Source of the DNA: Prorocentrum cordatum
Lineage: Eukaryota > Sar > Dinophyceae > Prorocentrales > Prorocentraceae
NCBI GenBank assembly: GCA_963575745.1
Contig: CAUYUJ010022559.1
Span: forward strand, 574,105 to 638,104
DNA length: 64,000 nucleotides
Reading direction: 5' to 3'
Part shown: piece by piece, positions 22,501-33,000 of the stretch
How the letters are laid out: every line of letters begins with the position of its first letter
Numbering within the stretch: position 1 is the stretch's first letter
Program-made: the position numbers and the translations under genes
The notes under the pieces: generated by a model
Database searches by the model: none
What the model saw: the letters and a program-made list of their open reading frames with translations, nothing else
Told to the model about the DNA's origin: nothing

Positions 22501-23519
22501 CGATGGCATTCGAAGATGGGCTCGACGCTCCCGCGTCCCCCAAGGAGGACACTGAGGCGATGCCGACGGCGCCAGCGACGCGAGCAGGGAAAGGAAGACG
22601 CCACGGTGAGCTTCCGAAAGACAGCCCTGAAGACTTCCCGGAGCCACCGGATGACGGAAAGAAGTTCGACTGCGCGCAGGGCTTCGAGAATTGGGACGCG
22701 GGCTGGGCCGACGACAAGAAGTACTACTGTTGCAAGTACTACGGCCGTGGATGCCCCCCCGTAGAAACTACGACGCCCAAGCACGACTGCGCGGCCGACT
22801 TCGAAGACTGGGAGACCAAGTGGAACAGCGACAAGCAGTACTATTGCTGCAAGTATTATGGCCGTGCCTGCCCGGACGCACCATCCGTCTGCGACACAAA
22901 GTGCGAGCACCAGGGCGCCACCCTGACCTGCAGCGAGCGCGTCCAGTACGCCGCCACGCACCAGTTCCGCGGTCAGCCCGAGGCCTGCCCCCAGGCCCAC
23001 GAGCAGGTGCTCGAGGAGTGCCGTGTCTGCGAGGAGTGCCCCCTGGAGGAGACGGGCTGCGAGAAAAAGCAGGGCGAGTTCCCCTACGACTGCGACCGGG
23101 ACTTCGAGACGTGGCAGGAGTCCTGGTCTCCCGGCGAGCAGCGATGGTGCTGCGACAACTTTGGAAAAGGGTGCCCAGGCCCCACATCCGCCGAGCATCT
23201 GCCAGCGTGCGCCACAGACTGCGTCCACGACGACGGCACCACGAAGACGTGCGGCGAGTGGATCCAGGCCGTGGCCGCCGAGGACTTCCAGGGCCGTGCG
23301 GGGTCGTGCGAGAGCGCCCTCGACCAGGTCCTGAAGGACTGCCCGGTGTGCACCGTCTGCAGCCTCGAGGCGTCGGGGTGCGCGGACGCCCCGCTGGGCG
23401 GCGGCGGGCCGCCCGCCCCGCCCGACGGCGCCGCGGCCGAGGCTGCGCCAGGCTCGCCCGCCGTGCCCGACGCCGAAGCCGAGGCCGCGCTGGGCCAGGG
23501 CGTCGCCTCGGAGGCCTGA
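19572..23519 (+). CDS. Membrane-anchored cysteine-rich modular protein (5 exons, 821 aa)
   Basis: Exons are 19572-19839, 20032-20117, 20342-20644, 21527-21703 and 21888-23519; the spliced frame is continuous (822 codons with the stop). The N-terminus (about 54 aa, Pro-rich, ETYNYVGEG) precedes one transmembrane helix at about residues 55-75 (CCLFLLCSAVLLALCVV), giving a type II topology with a large outer part. Next come a Cys module at 119-170 (CSSTKCCINQSMRCF, WAGCRASC), a short Cys module at 220-252, and two beta-rich segments (about 290-345 and 370-440). After these are a duplicated AMAFEDGLD block and three modules with FExW and YYCCKYYGRGCP near 540, 579 and 680, alternating with two longer 8-Cys modules. 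Such modules are common in dinoflagellate surface or secreted proteins. Function is unknown; carbohydrate or wall binding is a guess. The introns use GC, GA, GT and GT donors. Confidence 0.75.
19840..20031 (+). mobile_element. Intron 1 of the cysteine-rich gene: TIR element family B
   Basis: The intron runs GC...AG between TGCCAGGCGCAGG (exon 1 end) and TGCCAGGAGCAGG (exon 2 start), a 13-bp direct repeat with one mismatch. Inside it, GTCTGGGCGTGTCCCTTCTG (19861) and the inverted CTGCACGGGGGCATGCCCGA (20001) form the TIR. Copy 44087-44237 (GTCGGGCACGTCCCCCTGCA, GTAGGAGGACATGCCCGAC) and a partial copy at about 51998-52095 share both the arms and the inner AGTCT(T/G)GGGACGAT. Confidence 0.8.
20118..20341 (+). 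mobile_element. Intron 2 of the cysteine-rich gene: AT-rich TIR element (family K)
   Basis: The intron has a GA donor (CAG|GATCGG) and an AG acceptor. Direct repeats CAGGATCGGCG and CAGGACGGCG flank it. The TIRs are AACATACT then TATGTGTT at 20133-20153 and the inverse AACACATA then AGTATGTT at 20304-20325. An inner hairpin (GTCGCCTCC, GGGGGCGAC) lies at about 20155-20178. No second copy was noticed in this window. Confidence 0.8.
20645..21526 (+). mobile_element. Intron 3 of the cysteine-rich gene: introner A copy 4 plus TTAGC/ATAGC arrays
   Basis: GT...AG between direct repeats AAGGTTCG and AAGGTGCTCG. The first 185 bp are family A introner (arms about 20674-20691 and 20796-20815, then TTGTGCAG). 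This is followed by about 20955-21160 of TTAGC/TTAGCTTAGC pentamers and 21165-21465 of ATAGC pentamers. ATTCCCTACCT(A/G)GGCTCTGCC occurs at about 20837 and 21100. The intron is longer than its neighbours because of the pentamer arrays. Confidence 0.75.
20671..20828 (+). repeat. Introner family A, copy 4 (core)
   Basis: Core hairpin of the element that begins intron 3 of the cysteine-rich gene, running from ATAAGCTGTCCGATCTCC to GGAGTTCTGATAGTTTCTGC. The left loop block GCGCTGGGCCCCCTCTGTGG pairs with AGGCCCAGCGCCGATCC. Confidence 0.8.
21704..21887 (+). mobile_element. Intron 4 of the cysteine-rich gene: family C element
   Basis: GT...AG between direct repeats GACAAGGTGCTC and AAAAGGTGACC. 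The body (TTTGGGGGCCTCTTGGGCGG, CGTCGCCACGACTGGAGTCG, GGCCCGAGCGCATCCAGGAG) is homologous to about 57846-57958, which has the same blocks in the same order. Fragments (CGTCGCCACGGCTGGA-type) occur at about 14195, 39540, 52262 and 60395. Confidence 0.75.
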
Positions 23520-26500
23520 GCCGCTGGCCTGCCGAGCTGCCAGAGGCGGGGGAGGCGCGGGCCCGACGAGAGGGGCTTCCTTCCCGCCGCGTGGCGCCTT
23601 ACCTCAGCACTGGCGCGCCGGGAGGCGCGAGGAAAGCCGGCTGCGTGAACTGATCCGCCAACCCTCCCTTCGCTACCCCCCCTCCCTGCTGAGATCCAAG
23701 GTCACGAACAAAGATTCAGCATCACAACGAATAACACCCGACCAGAGCCGGATCGATCCGTAAGGGTCCCAGGGCCCGAAAGGAGGCAAAGCGTCGCCCG
23801 CTCGGAGCAGATGGCGACGCCAGGACCTCAGGGCTTCTCCTCCGACCCGAGAGGCCTGGTGCCGTCAGGACCTCCGCAGACCCCCGACATCATGGTTTCG
23901 TCATGCTGTGGACCTCCCGGCGTGCTTCGACGGTCCAGAGGCCCACGGAGGGCCCCCAGGGGCCGAAGGCTGGCGAAGGCCCCCCGCTGTGCTTTTGTTT
24001 TTTCACAGCGCGAGGGGGGCTTGTCGGCCACGCGCAGAGGGGGGGCTACAGTCGGCATTGAAGAGCAGGTCGATCCTGCCAGAGCAAGGGAGGGAGGGAG
24101 GGGGGCGCTCCGGGGCCGCAGGCTGGCACCGTGAGCGGCTCTGGGCCGGGCGGGAGCGCCGCCGCTGTCGGCGGGCCTCCCGCGGGCCCTCGGCGGGCCC
24201 CGCTGGCGGGCTCCTCGGCGGGCCCCGCCGGCGGGCCTCTTGAAGGCCCAGGGCTGTCCCGCGTCTCGCGGCCCGTGCCTCCTGCATTCCTGTGGCAGTG
24301 TGGCGCTCGGAAGGGTCTCGTGTCCTCTCGCGTGTCCTGTCCAGTCGAGTCCGACTGTAGGGGGGAGGGGAAAAGGCTTCTCAGAAGCACCCAGGCTTCC
24401 TCGAAGGGGCGGGCCTTCTCTGTAGATGGAAGGCCCGCCCCCTCTATAAGAAGCAGCCTCCGTCTAAGAGGCCTTCCCCCCCTCCCCCTATACCCCCGTC
24501 TGCGCGCCGCCCAAAACAATCACAGCGGCCGGTCTGTGGCTCCTTTCGGCCTCGCGGGGGTCCTCGGCGGGCTCCTTTCAGAAAAAAAACATCGCAGGGG
24601 GACAAAAGGCCAGCCCCAGGGAGGAGCTGTGCAGACAGACCTCCGGGGGTCCACGCACGGAGAAACAACGGGAGCGCCGGGTGTCTGGGGCTGGCGCCCT
24701 TCCTCTCACAGCCCTGGCATCCCCTGCAATCTGGGCGTTACAATGCTTTTACACTGGGCGTCTTCGCCCAGTGTCAAGCCCCTGGACCATCGGACCTCAG
24801 GGCCCTCTCGCCTTGAAAAAACACCGACGCAGAGTTCTGTAAATCTCTGGCCCCCGGGGGCTGCTCGCACCAGGCCCAGGGGCCGTGGAAAAATGACCCA
24901 GGATGAGACACCGTTGGGGAGGCGCGCTGCGAAAAAAACACGACGTCGGATGTCTGGGAGATGCGGAGGTTTGCCCATGACCACCGCCTGGGGGATCGAC
25001 CTGTGGGGATCTCGGCGGGCGATGGACATGGAAATATTCGGGCACTGGGGGCGGCCGAGGATCTCGAAGAGGTTCTCGAAGATCGATCCACCAGGCGGTG
25101 TTTCTGAATCCCCGCATCGCATCCTTCTTCTCCCCTCCTCCTCCTCTCCCTCTGCTCGCCCGTCCACCTTTGCAGGACGGCCCTCCCTTCGTGCATCCTG
25201 GCGGCAAATCAGGCCTTCCAGACGTTGTTCCGAGTGCTTCCGCTTTAAGAGGCGCGCAAAGCGCACCCTTGCGTGATTGCCCCCATCGACGGTGGGAAGT
25301 TGTTTGTGTAGACTGGCTGACAGACAGGCTCGGTGCTTCGGCTATTGTAATTCGTTTTTTCGCGCTGTGCTATTCAACAGCCTTCGGTGGACGTGGCGTT
25401 GAGACCAATGGTGTCCGTACGCGTCAAGCCAAAGTCCAACTTACGCGCTCGGGCTCAGATTGGGACATTCTTGGGCTGGCTTGAGGATCATCTCTTTGGC
25501 CATATTCGGGCCTCCCTGGATCGTCTTGAGCCCTCGTATCCCTCCTCCGTCCTGATCTTCCGCCTTTCCCTTCTCCCTCCCCTCTCTACCTCTCTCCCTC
25601 ATTATCCCCTCGCGACTGTCCAGTGTCTTCGGACTTTGAAGAAGCCCCCACCACGCCGAGTCGATCAGCGAATTGCCCCTGTTCGGTTCTTGGGATGGTG
25701 TTGCAGCACGTCTGTTCGTGGGTCGTTTCCACGAACGCAAGGGCTCCCACGAGGGCGCGAAGTTATTCGCGGTTCGCGCTTCGCGGTCCTCGTTCCTTCT
25801 CCCCCTCCTCCTCGTCCTCCTTTTCTCCCTTTGGGGGGGCGGCGCGAGAGCGCGAAGTTATTCGCGCTTCGCGCTTCGCGCAGCGCGAAGCGCGAAGTTG
25901 GGAGCCCTTGGAACGGGTGCTTTGCTAAAAGGGGTTCTGCCAAAGGGGACGCTCTGGCCGGAGCTTCAAGGCGGCGAGAAGCTTCCCGGAGGTACACGAA
26001 GCGCCCTGAAGAGGAAGTCATCGAAGTTCGAACCGCCGACGGCGACGAAGACGACGGTCACGGCGACGACGACGACGACGGCGACGACGATGACGATGAC
26101 GGCGGCGGCGGCACCTGGGAGGGCGCCGCGCCGTGCCGAGCGGCAGTGGTCCTCTGGCTGCTGCTCTCGAGCCAGAGCGGGGTCTCTCTGGAAGGCAGCT
26201 CAATGCTGATGCTCTGGGTCTCCCAGGTGGGGTCGGTGTAGACGGGGTCGAAGGATCGCGCCGCATCGCCGATGCATCGCCGATGCATCGGCGATGCGGC
26301 TCGATGTGGAACCCGATATTCTCCACGTTAACGTCTCCGATGCATCGGCGATGCATCGCCGATGCATCGGCGATGCGGTGCAATCCTCCGAGCCCAGCTA
26401 CTCGGACGCACCCAGGAGGCTTCCAGATGCCCTTACTCCCCTCGGACTGCGACGGCTCACCGATGGCGTGGCGCGGGTCGTCCTTCCCCAGGACCTATCA

Positions 26501-26920
26501 TTCCGATCGGGTCGATGCGGCTCGGTTTTGGGCCGAGAGTCCCAAGGGGGGGTGCTTCTCCTTTCTTTTCCTCCTCCTCCTCCTTCCTCCTCCTCCTTCC
26601 TCCTCCTCCTCCTTCCTCCTCCTCCTCCTCCTTCTCGACCTCGAGGTCGGCCTCCGAGTTCGCCGGGCTCGGCCCGATTCGCTTCTGACTTCCCTGCGGT
26701 CGGATGTTCGCATGGCGCCGTGGTGCATCCCGGTACGGCCAGCCCGATTCGAGTCCGGCTCTCCGTGCCGGTGTGACCCGACCCGGCGCGCCTCTCTCGA
26801 CTCGATCGGGTGTTTCCCGTCTCGCTGCTGCTTGACCTTCCCAGGGTGGGGATATGTCCATAGCCGCCGCCAAGGGAGCGGGTCTTCGGGGACCACGGCT
26901 CGCGGCGGATGCGGGTACAG
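23520..26920. repeat. Intergenic repeats between the cysteine-rich gene and the myosin
   Basis: Contents: a GGATCGATCCGTAAGGGT module at 23750; GCGGGCC-rich text at 24120-24260; the repeat shared with 18340-18500 (24060-24365); an inverted pair of GGGCGGGCCTTCTCTGTAG-type sequence at 24395-24450; a GACGTCGGATGTCTGGGAGA module at 24948 (also near 46540, 53270 and 53490); a family M fragment at 25655-25960 with repeated TTCGCGCTTCGCG around 25860-25900; a GAC/GGC microsatellite at 26038-26112; CGATGCATCGGCGATGC palindromes at 26270-26385; and TCC at 26565-26640. No exon is supported. Confidence 0.6.
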
Positions 26921-27061
26921 TGCCGTTTTGAATACATGCTCCGCGTGCGGATCATGTATAACACATGCAGGGATTTAGTATTAAAACGGCGAGGAGTTCA
27001 TGCATACATTTATTCATGACTTAACCATGTATTAAAAATCCGATACATGTTTAAGAATCCT
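26915..27061 (+). promoter_or_regulatory. AT-rich island just upstream of the myosin start
   Basis: Unlike its GC-rich surroundings, this stretch is AT-rich and full of ATGTAT and ACATG words (GGATCATGTATAACACATGC, TTCATGCATACATTTATTCA, ACCATGTATTAAAAATCC). It ends immediately before the proposed start ATG at 27062. It could be the 5' flank or UTR of the myosin gene; no known dinoflagellate promoter element or leader acceptor can be asserted. An alternative in-frame ATG lies at 27047 inside it. Confidence 0.3.
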
Positions 27062-30000
27062 ATGTATGAAGAGCTGCCCTATCCATGGTCGGGCCCTGGT
27101 GGGGGCCACGCACCTCCAGAGCCACCGCCTGCCGAGAGCCCCGAAGATGCTCCCCCAGGCGGCGGCTCCGCCTCGCCATCCCGGGATGGCGTGGCGCGGT
27201 CGCCCTCCTCGTCCGCCTCCCGTCTCCTTCGCTTCGGCCGCATGCTCCCACGCCTGCCCCGAGAGAGTCAGGACGTGGTCCTGCTGCTGCAGGGCAGCGA
27301 CGGCGCCAACCTCTCCGCCCAGCTCGACCTCGCGAGCTTCCTGCTGGCCAACTCCAGCGAGCAGGCCTCGACCAGACGCCCCTCATGACGCGAAGCTGCC
27401 ACAGTTTGTGCGATGTCGTGATACCCTGAGGTCCTGGCGCCGCGTTGTTTCGGGCACCAGGACCAAGATGGGCACTGAGACGGTGCTCTCAGCGGCCCGA
27501 TGAGGGCCACAAAGAGGTCTGGAGGCCACTGAGGGCTCCGGATGCTATCCGTGAAGCGAGTGCACCGAGAGAATGTTTTGGGGGCCGCGGCCCATTCACG
27601 TTGTGCTCGTGAGCGGGTTGCCCGCGCTGCAGGTCCCTTTGTGGCCACTCCCCTCTCCCGCCCTCCGCGGCCACTTCGACTCTCAAGGGGCTTGCAGCGG
27701 GCTGCGCGAGGGCGGCGCGCTGGTGGAGCGCCCTGCGGCCATGGCTGGACTGGCTGGGCCCACGGGGCTCTTCTGGCTTCCCCACGCGGCGCGAGTGTGG
27801 GCCCCGTGCAGGCTCCAGAGCGTCGACGGTGACGTTGCTTCGCTCGCTGCCGACGACGGCGAGGTCATACGCCACCCTGCTCAGGACCTGCCTGCGCTGG
27901 AGCACGTGCACGATCAGCAGCTGGACGGCGTGGACGACGTGTGCAGCCTCGGGGCCGTCAGCGAGGCAGCGCTGCTGCACACGGTGCGGACACGCTACAG
28001 TCGGCAGCTCATGTACACGCGGGTCTCCCGGATCCTCATCGCGGTGAACCCGTTCTGCCCCCAGGACATTTGAAAGCCTTCGGCCATTGCCGCCAGCCCC
28101 TCTGCCCTAGGCACCGATGTATCTCGCGTCGCCCTCGCCGCCCTCATCCTCCTACTCGACATTTTCCTCGTCCTCCTGGCCGCCTACGGGGCATCCCTCC
28201 CTCAGGCGGCCAGGAGGCGGAGTCGCCATCCAGAAGCACCACTCTGGTCAACGCTGTGGAATCGGGTGCTGTCACCACCACGTCAGTATCGGTCAATGCC
28301 ACGGCACCCACCTCGGCGAACTCGTGCACTATAGCGTTCTCCAGCACTGCGGAAGCGAACGCTGCTACAGTGATCTTCTCGACTGAGTCGGGTACCACGT
28401 CGGTTGTCGGCAGTCTGGAGGCGAGCATTACCACAACACCCACCAAGACGGACCCGAGCACCAGATCGCTATCTTGACTTGCGGAAGCGAGTGCGTCCAC
28501 GGTGAATCTCACGACAGCGTAGATCACCACGTCGACATCCAGCATCATGACAGTGCTTGCTTCCACGGAATCCACCGCGGACGTGCAGCTCCACGCTCAG
28601 CCGTTCCAGCTCCTCAGGCGGCGCCGTGCACATAGCAAGACGGATGCCAGCGCCACGATGTGTACGGTACACGGCGGGTTGCTGCATTACGACGTGGGGG
28701 TGCAGCACGACAGGCTCCTGCAGTCCGATGCTGTACTGTGGGGGGCCATGCCAAGAAACACCCTGCTTGCCTCCAGGGTACCCTGGTTTTCTTGGGTTTC
28801 AGTGGTTTTGCTATGGAAGGCGTGACGTTCCCACACCAAGAATCAGTGGACGCGCTGGGGTCTCAGGGCTGACTTTCGTGTGGAAGGTTTCTGGTGGACT
28901 TGCCTCCACTGCAGCGCCACAGTTTCGACAGGTTGGAACAGCCCGTCGCTGAGCGGCAAGACGAATTGCAACACTCGCGACCACGGCATCCGCACCCACT
29001 CGGCCCTTGCCAGCGGCGCTCGGCAGCACCTCGTTGGAGCAGTGCGGCGGGTCGCAGGAATGCGACGCGGAGCAGCACGGGAGGATCCAGTAGCCGACGC
29101 AGCGCAGCACGACTCTGAAGAGCATGCAGTATCGTTCAACCGATCCATATCCCCATCCCCATCCCCATCTCAAGCCCCACCATCACACCACCCCAGTTGG
29201 GGATATACCCATCGAAACCCATGGGGAGTATCATCTATCCCCATCCAGGGGGGTAAATAGGCCAGTGGGGCCTCGGTTAAATGATGAGCATCGGTTAAAT
29301 GATGCTAGTAGGCATCAGTTAAATGATGCTCAAGCATGGCGGATTGCAGCAGTACGTCGCTGCACAGCGAAGCCGGACGATAGGAGCATCTGTATTTGGG
29401 CGGTTGGAGGCCGGGATGCTCGACGCTGCGCGATAGTGTCGCACCTCTTGCAGAGTCGTGCGCATGGGGGGCACGATTCGTCTTTAGATTGCAAAAGGGG
29501 CAGCTGTGGGTATATGATCTGGCACAAAGTTAATCGGTACTGCATCCTTCTGAAGGGGTGTGCGATCTCCCACTTTTCTCGTGCATGCTCGGCGTTCGAT
29601 GGTATCTGACCTTGCGTGTCTAGCAGGCCTCCTCGCTTCCGTTGTCACCCGACCCCGCCCCTGCGCAAAGGCAGCAGGCTTGGCTGGCTGCCGCCCCTAG
29701 GGATCCGAATGGTGGTCAGTGACGCCTGGCTGGCGTGCCATTCTGCGCCGCACTTGGCCGACCTTTTCTCTGTCCTCCTCTCTTCTTGCCTTGCTTCGCA
29801 CAGTTCGGTCTCAGTCCACTGGTGGCTCTAGTGCCCGACACATTACATCGTGTAACGTGTGGTTTGCAAGCAGCGACCGTTTCGGCCCAGGGGTGTATAA
29901 ATTTGTGGCTGGCAGTTGTGATCCACTCTCTTTCCTCATTCTTCCTTTCTGATTGTGGCTGTGTTCACGCGAGCTGCTTTTCAACATGGCCTCACCAGCG

Positions 30001-33000
30001 CTTCGCGGCCAACTGGTGTACCGCTTCGTGGCGCTGGCTATAATCGAACAACGGGCCGCTGGAGGGGGCGTCCCCTCTCTCAGTGAGCCCTCTTCGATTC
30101 CTTGGGCCTCCATTGGGTTTAGGGTCGGAGCTTTTGCTTAGCGTATCCTCCGCTGGTTCTGGCTCGCCACGCTTCGGCGAGACACGCCAACCACGTCCTG
30201 GTCCCCAGGCGTAACCTTCCCGAGCCTTCAGAAGCCTTCCGCCCCTTGGAGCGGAGAAACGCGTTATCCGCTTGCAGGGCAGATTGTGTCTCCGGATCCG
30301 TCGCCGCGGCACGCTGAGCAGCAGTTCCCGACCCTATCTTGGGCCCTCTCTGGTAAGTTCATAGGTCTTCTCTGTTTTTCTTTGGAGCCTGCTGGAGGCT
30401 TCTGGAGTCCCCTCGTGGTTCTCTTGGAGGAATACATGGCTGGCTCTCTCGCAGGACAGGTCACGCACACGTCACTTCGGGCCATTTGGGACAAAGCGCC
30501 CTAGAAGCGTAGAGCCCTCACAATTTGAAAGGGATCGTGTACCTGGTAGCGTGGGCCCAGCTTGATTTACAGGGGATCATGGCCCTGCGAGCGCAAATCC
30601 CGCGCCATATACGAGGGATCGTGGCAAGGGGAGCGCGGATCCAGCACAATCTGCCAGTGGTTGTGGCCCTCAGAATGAGCAGAGCCAACGTCATGTCGTA
30701 GGCATCGTGGCCCTGCGCAGATCCAGCGTAATCTTCAAGGGATCGCAGGCCTGGGAGCGCGGGCCCAGTTTTAATTTGCAAGCCTGGGAGGCGCGGATCG
30801 AGCCCAATTGTGCTGGAGACCGTGGCCCTGGACGCGTGGATCCAGTGCGATGTGCTAAGAATCGTCGTGCCCCCTGGGAGCACGGATCCAGAAGATCACT
30901 TCTGACGGGCTGTTGCCCTACGGGCGATGCCATCCACTGCCATTCGTGCACCGGCGCGCTCGTAGCGCTGCGTGCGCGGAGCGGGCGTCCTGCACGAGGG
31001 GCCGGGGCCCGGGGAGCACGGGCCCAGCGCGACACACAAGTCGGGGCTGGACAGACCTCCTGCCCGGACGCGTCGATGAAGGGATTGGCCGTTCTCGCTC
31101 CGCGAGAGGGCATCGCGGCCGTCCTTTTGGCGCGTCCAGGTCCGTCGATTTCGGTCCCAGGCCGTTTTCACTGAGGGGAGGTTTGCTAAAGGGAGGTTTG
31201 TCCACCGCCGAACAAGGGAGCGCAGGTCCAGCGTATGTGGGATCCTTCCAAGGGTCACTCCCCAGGTCAGGTTCTTGATGGGTTCCTTCTCGGCCAGGCG
31301 CGAGGATCCGGTCTACGGAAGTGTCTCCCTGACGCCGGGATCCGGCTTATCAGGGCTGCTTCGCGCAAGTGTCTTCACGCCGGAGCTATGGACGCATCAG
31401 TCATGAAGCTCGTGCTCGTGACCATCTTCCTTAGCGCAGTAACCAACAACATCAGATTGAACATGCCCAGAACTGGTGTCAAATTGTGGCCCCTGGGGCC
31501 GGCGGACCTTTCTGAGAGTTTGGATCGCTTCTGGGAGCTCTCTGGGCCTCCCGGGTGCCTCATCGGCGGCCCCAGAGGACGCTCAGGGGCCGCTAAGACG
31601 GCTCCAAGACCGCCCAAAATGGCCGCCAGAGGGCCCAAGCGGCCTTCAAGACGGCTCCAAGAAGGTCCCCAGAGGCCCTCCAGGAATTTCCCGCGGGCAG
31701 ACGTTGTCAAAAGGCCGCTTCCCCCCTCTTGCCCCCGCCGCTCCATTTTACTCCCCTTACTCCTTCTCATCCTCAGGTCCGCCTCCTCCTCCTCCGCTTC
31801 CTCTTCCTGATCCTCCTGATCTGGACTCCTCTCGTACGCTCGTCTCCTCCTCCTCCTCCTCCTCCTCCTCCTCCTCCTCCTCCTCCCCCCCTTCCTCCTC
31901 CCATGGTTGTTACCGCCCTAATCCGCCCCCCTCCTCATCATCATATGTGTGAGCACCTTTACTATCTCTTTCACGCTCTCACTTTCACATGCATGCAATG
32001 GTTCAAACGAAAACAAGATGCCCAGAGACCCTGCCGATACTGCCTAATACCGATTCTGTCCCACCCATGGCCGCACGTCCTGCGCCAAATCCCTGCATCA
32101 TTCACCTACCATCTGCAGGCTAGAGACTAAGCTCGCGCGAAGTGCGCGCGTGGTTCTAGTAACTAGTTTCATAGTCTGCTCCATCACAGTTGTCGTTAAA
32201 AGGGATATCGCAGTCGACTATTGTCACCTTCATCCAATTGTTGCGCAGTACCGCTTCTCTCGCGTGCAATGCCTACCGTAAGTACAAGTCTTACCGCATT
32301 GACTAGACTACCGTAGCGGCGGTGTTGATGATTATGTTCATCATGATGTTGGTGATGGCGATCTCGGTGGTAATCACGTTATCCGCGCCCCCAGCGCGAA
32401 CACCAATTCCTTTAAGTGCACTTCAGTTATTGTTGAAGCCCGTCTTCATGGTTGCTTTGTTCTTTCGGAAAGTTGCCGCCTTGGAGTTGTTGCATACCTT
32501 GTTCGCCACACCGCCTGTGGCCATCGCACAAATCAACGTGAGCGCCGTCGTTACGCCCAGAAGAATTGACGAGGGATCGTGGCCCTGAAAGCACAGATCC
32601 AGCGTACTATACGATAGACCACGGCACTGAGGACCTTGGGGGAAGCAATCTTGAGACCCCTCACAAGTGAAGGCGATCGGGTGCTTTGGGGTGCCAGGTG
32701 GGGTAGACTTACAGAGGGATGCATGACACACTACTACCTCCTATGAGTAATGAAGCAACACCAAGCCAACCTCCTTCAGTACTTCACAATGTTCAGTGCA
32801 CTTTTCTGTCCTCTCCACTACCACACTGAAGCCAATGCAACGTGACTGCTCGCAGCCTGAAGGCACCACAGGGAGGGTGCTAGCAGATCTACACCTCGGA
32901 ACACTTGTGTCGCTACGCCGCCGCGGCGGACTCCTTGGACCTGCCGCCGCACATATTCAGGAGGTTTACGTTATCCCGCCGACCCCCGCAGGGAAGACAG

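Larger units (their letters stand above)
28065..32886 (+). other. Myosin intron 2 (4.8 kb, repeat-rich)
   Basis: GA donor (CCCCAG|GACATT) and AG acceptor (CTAGCAG|ATCTAC). It holds a region open on both strands at 28200-28560 and a Cys-rich minus-strand frame at 28830-29110. Also present are CCCCATCC and TTAAATGATG repeats (29145-29330), the 42-bp array (30533-30905), a family M copy (31070-31205), GCCCC-rich degenerate repeats (31490-31690), a TCC microsatellite (31840-31885) and an open frame at 32322-32588 of unknown nature. None of the open frames has recognisable domains, so none is called a gene. Confidence 0.5.

Noticed and set aside
21999-23228. 409-residue minus-strand ORF
   Set aside because: Shadow of the last exon of the cysteine-rich gene.
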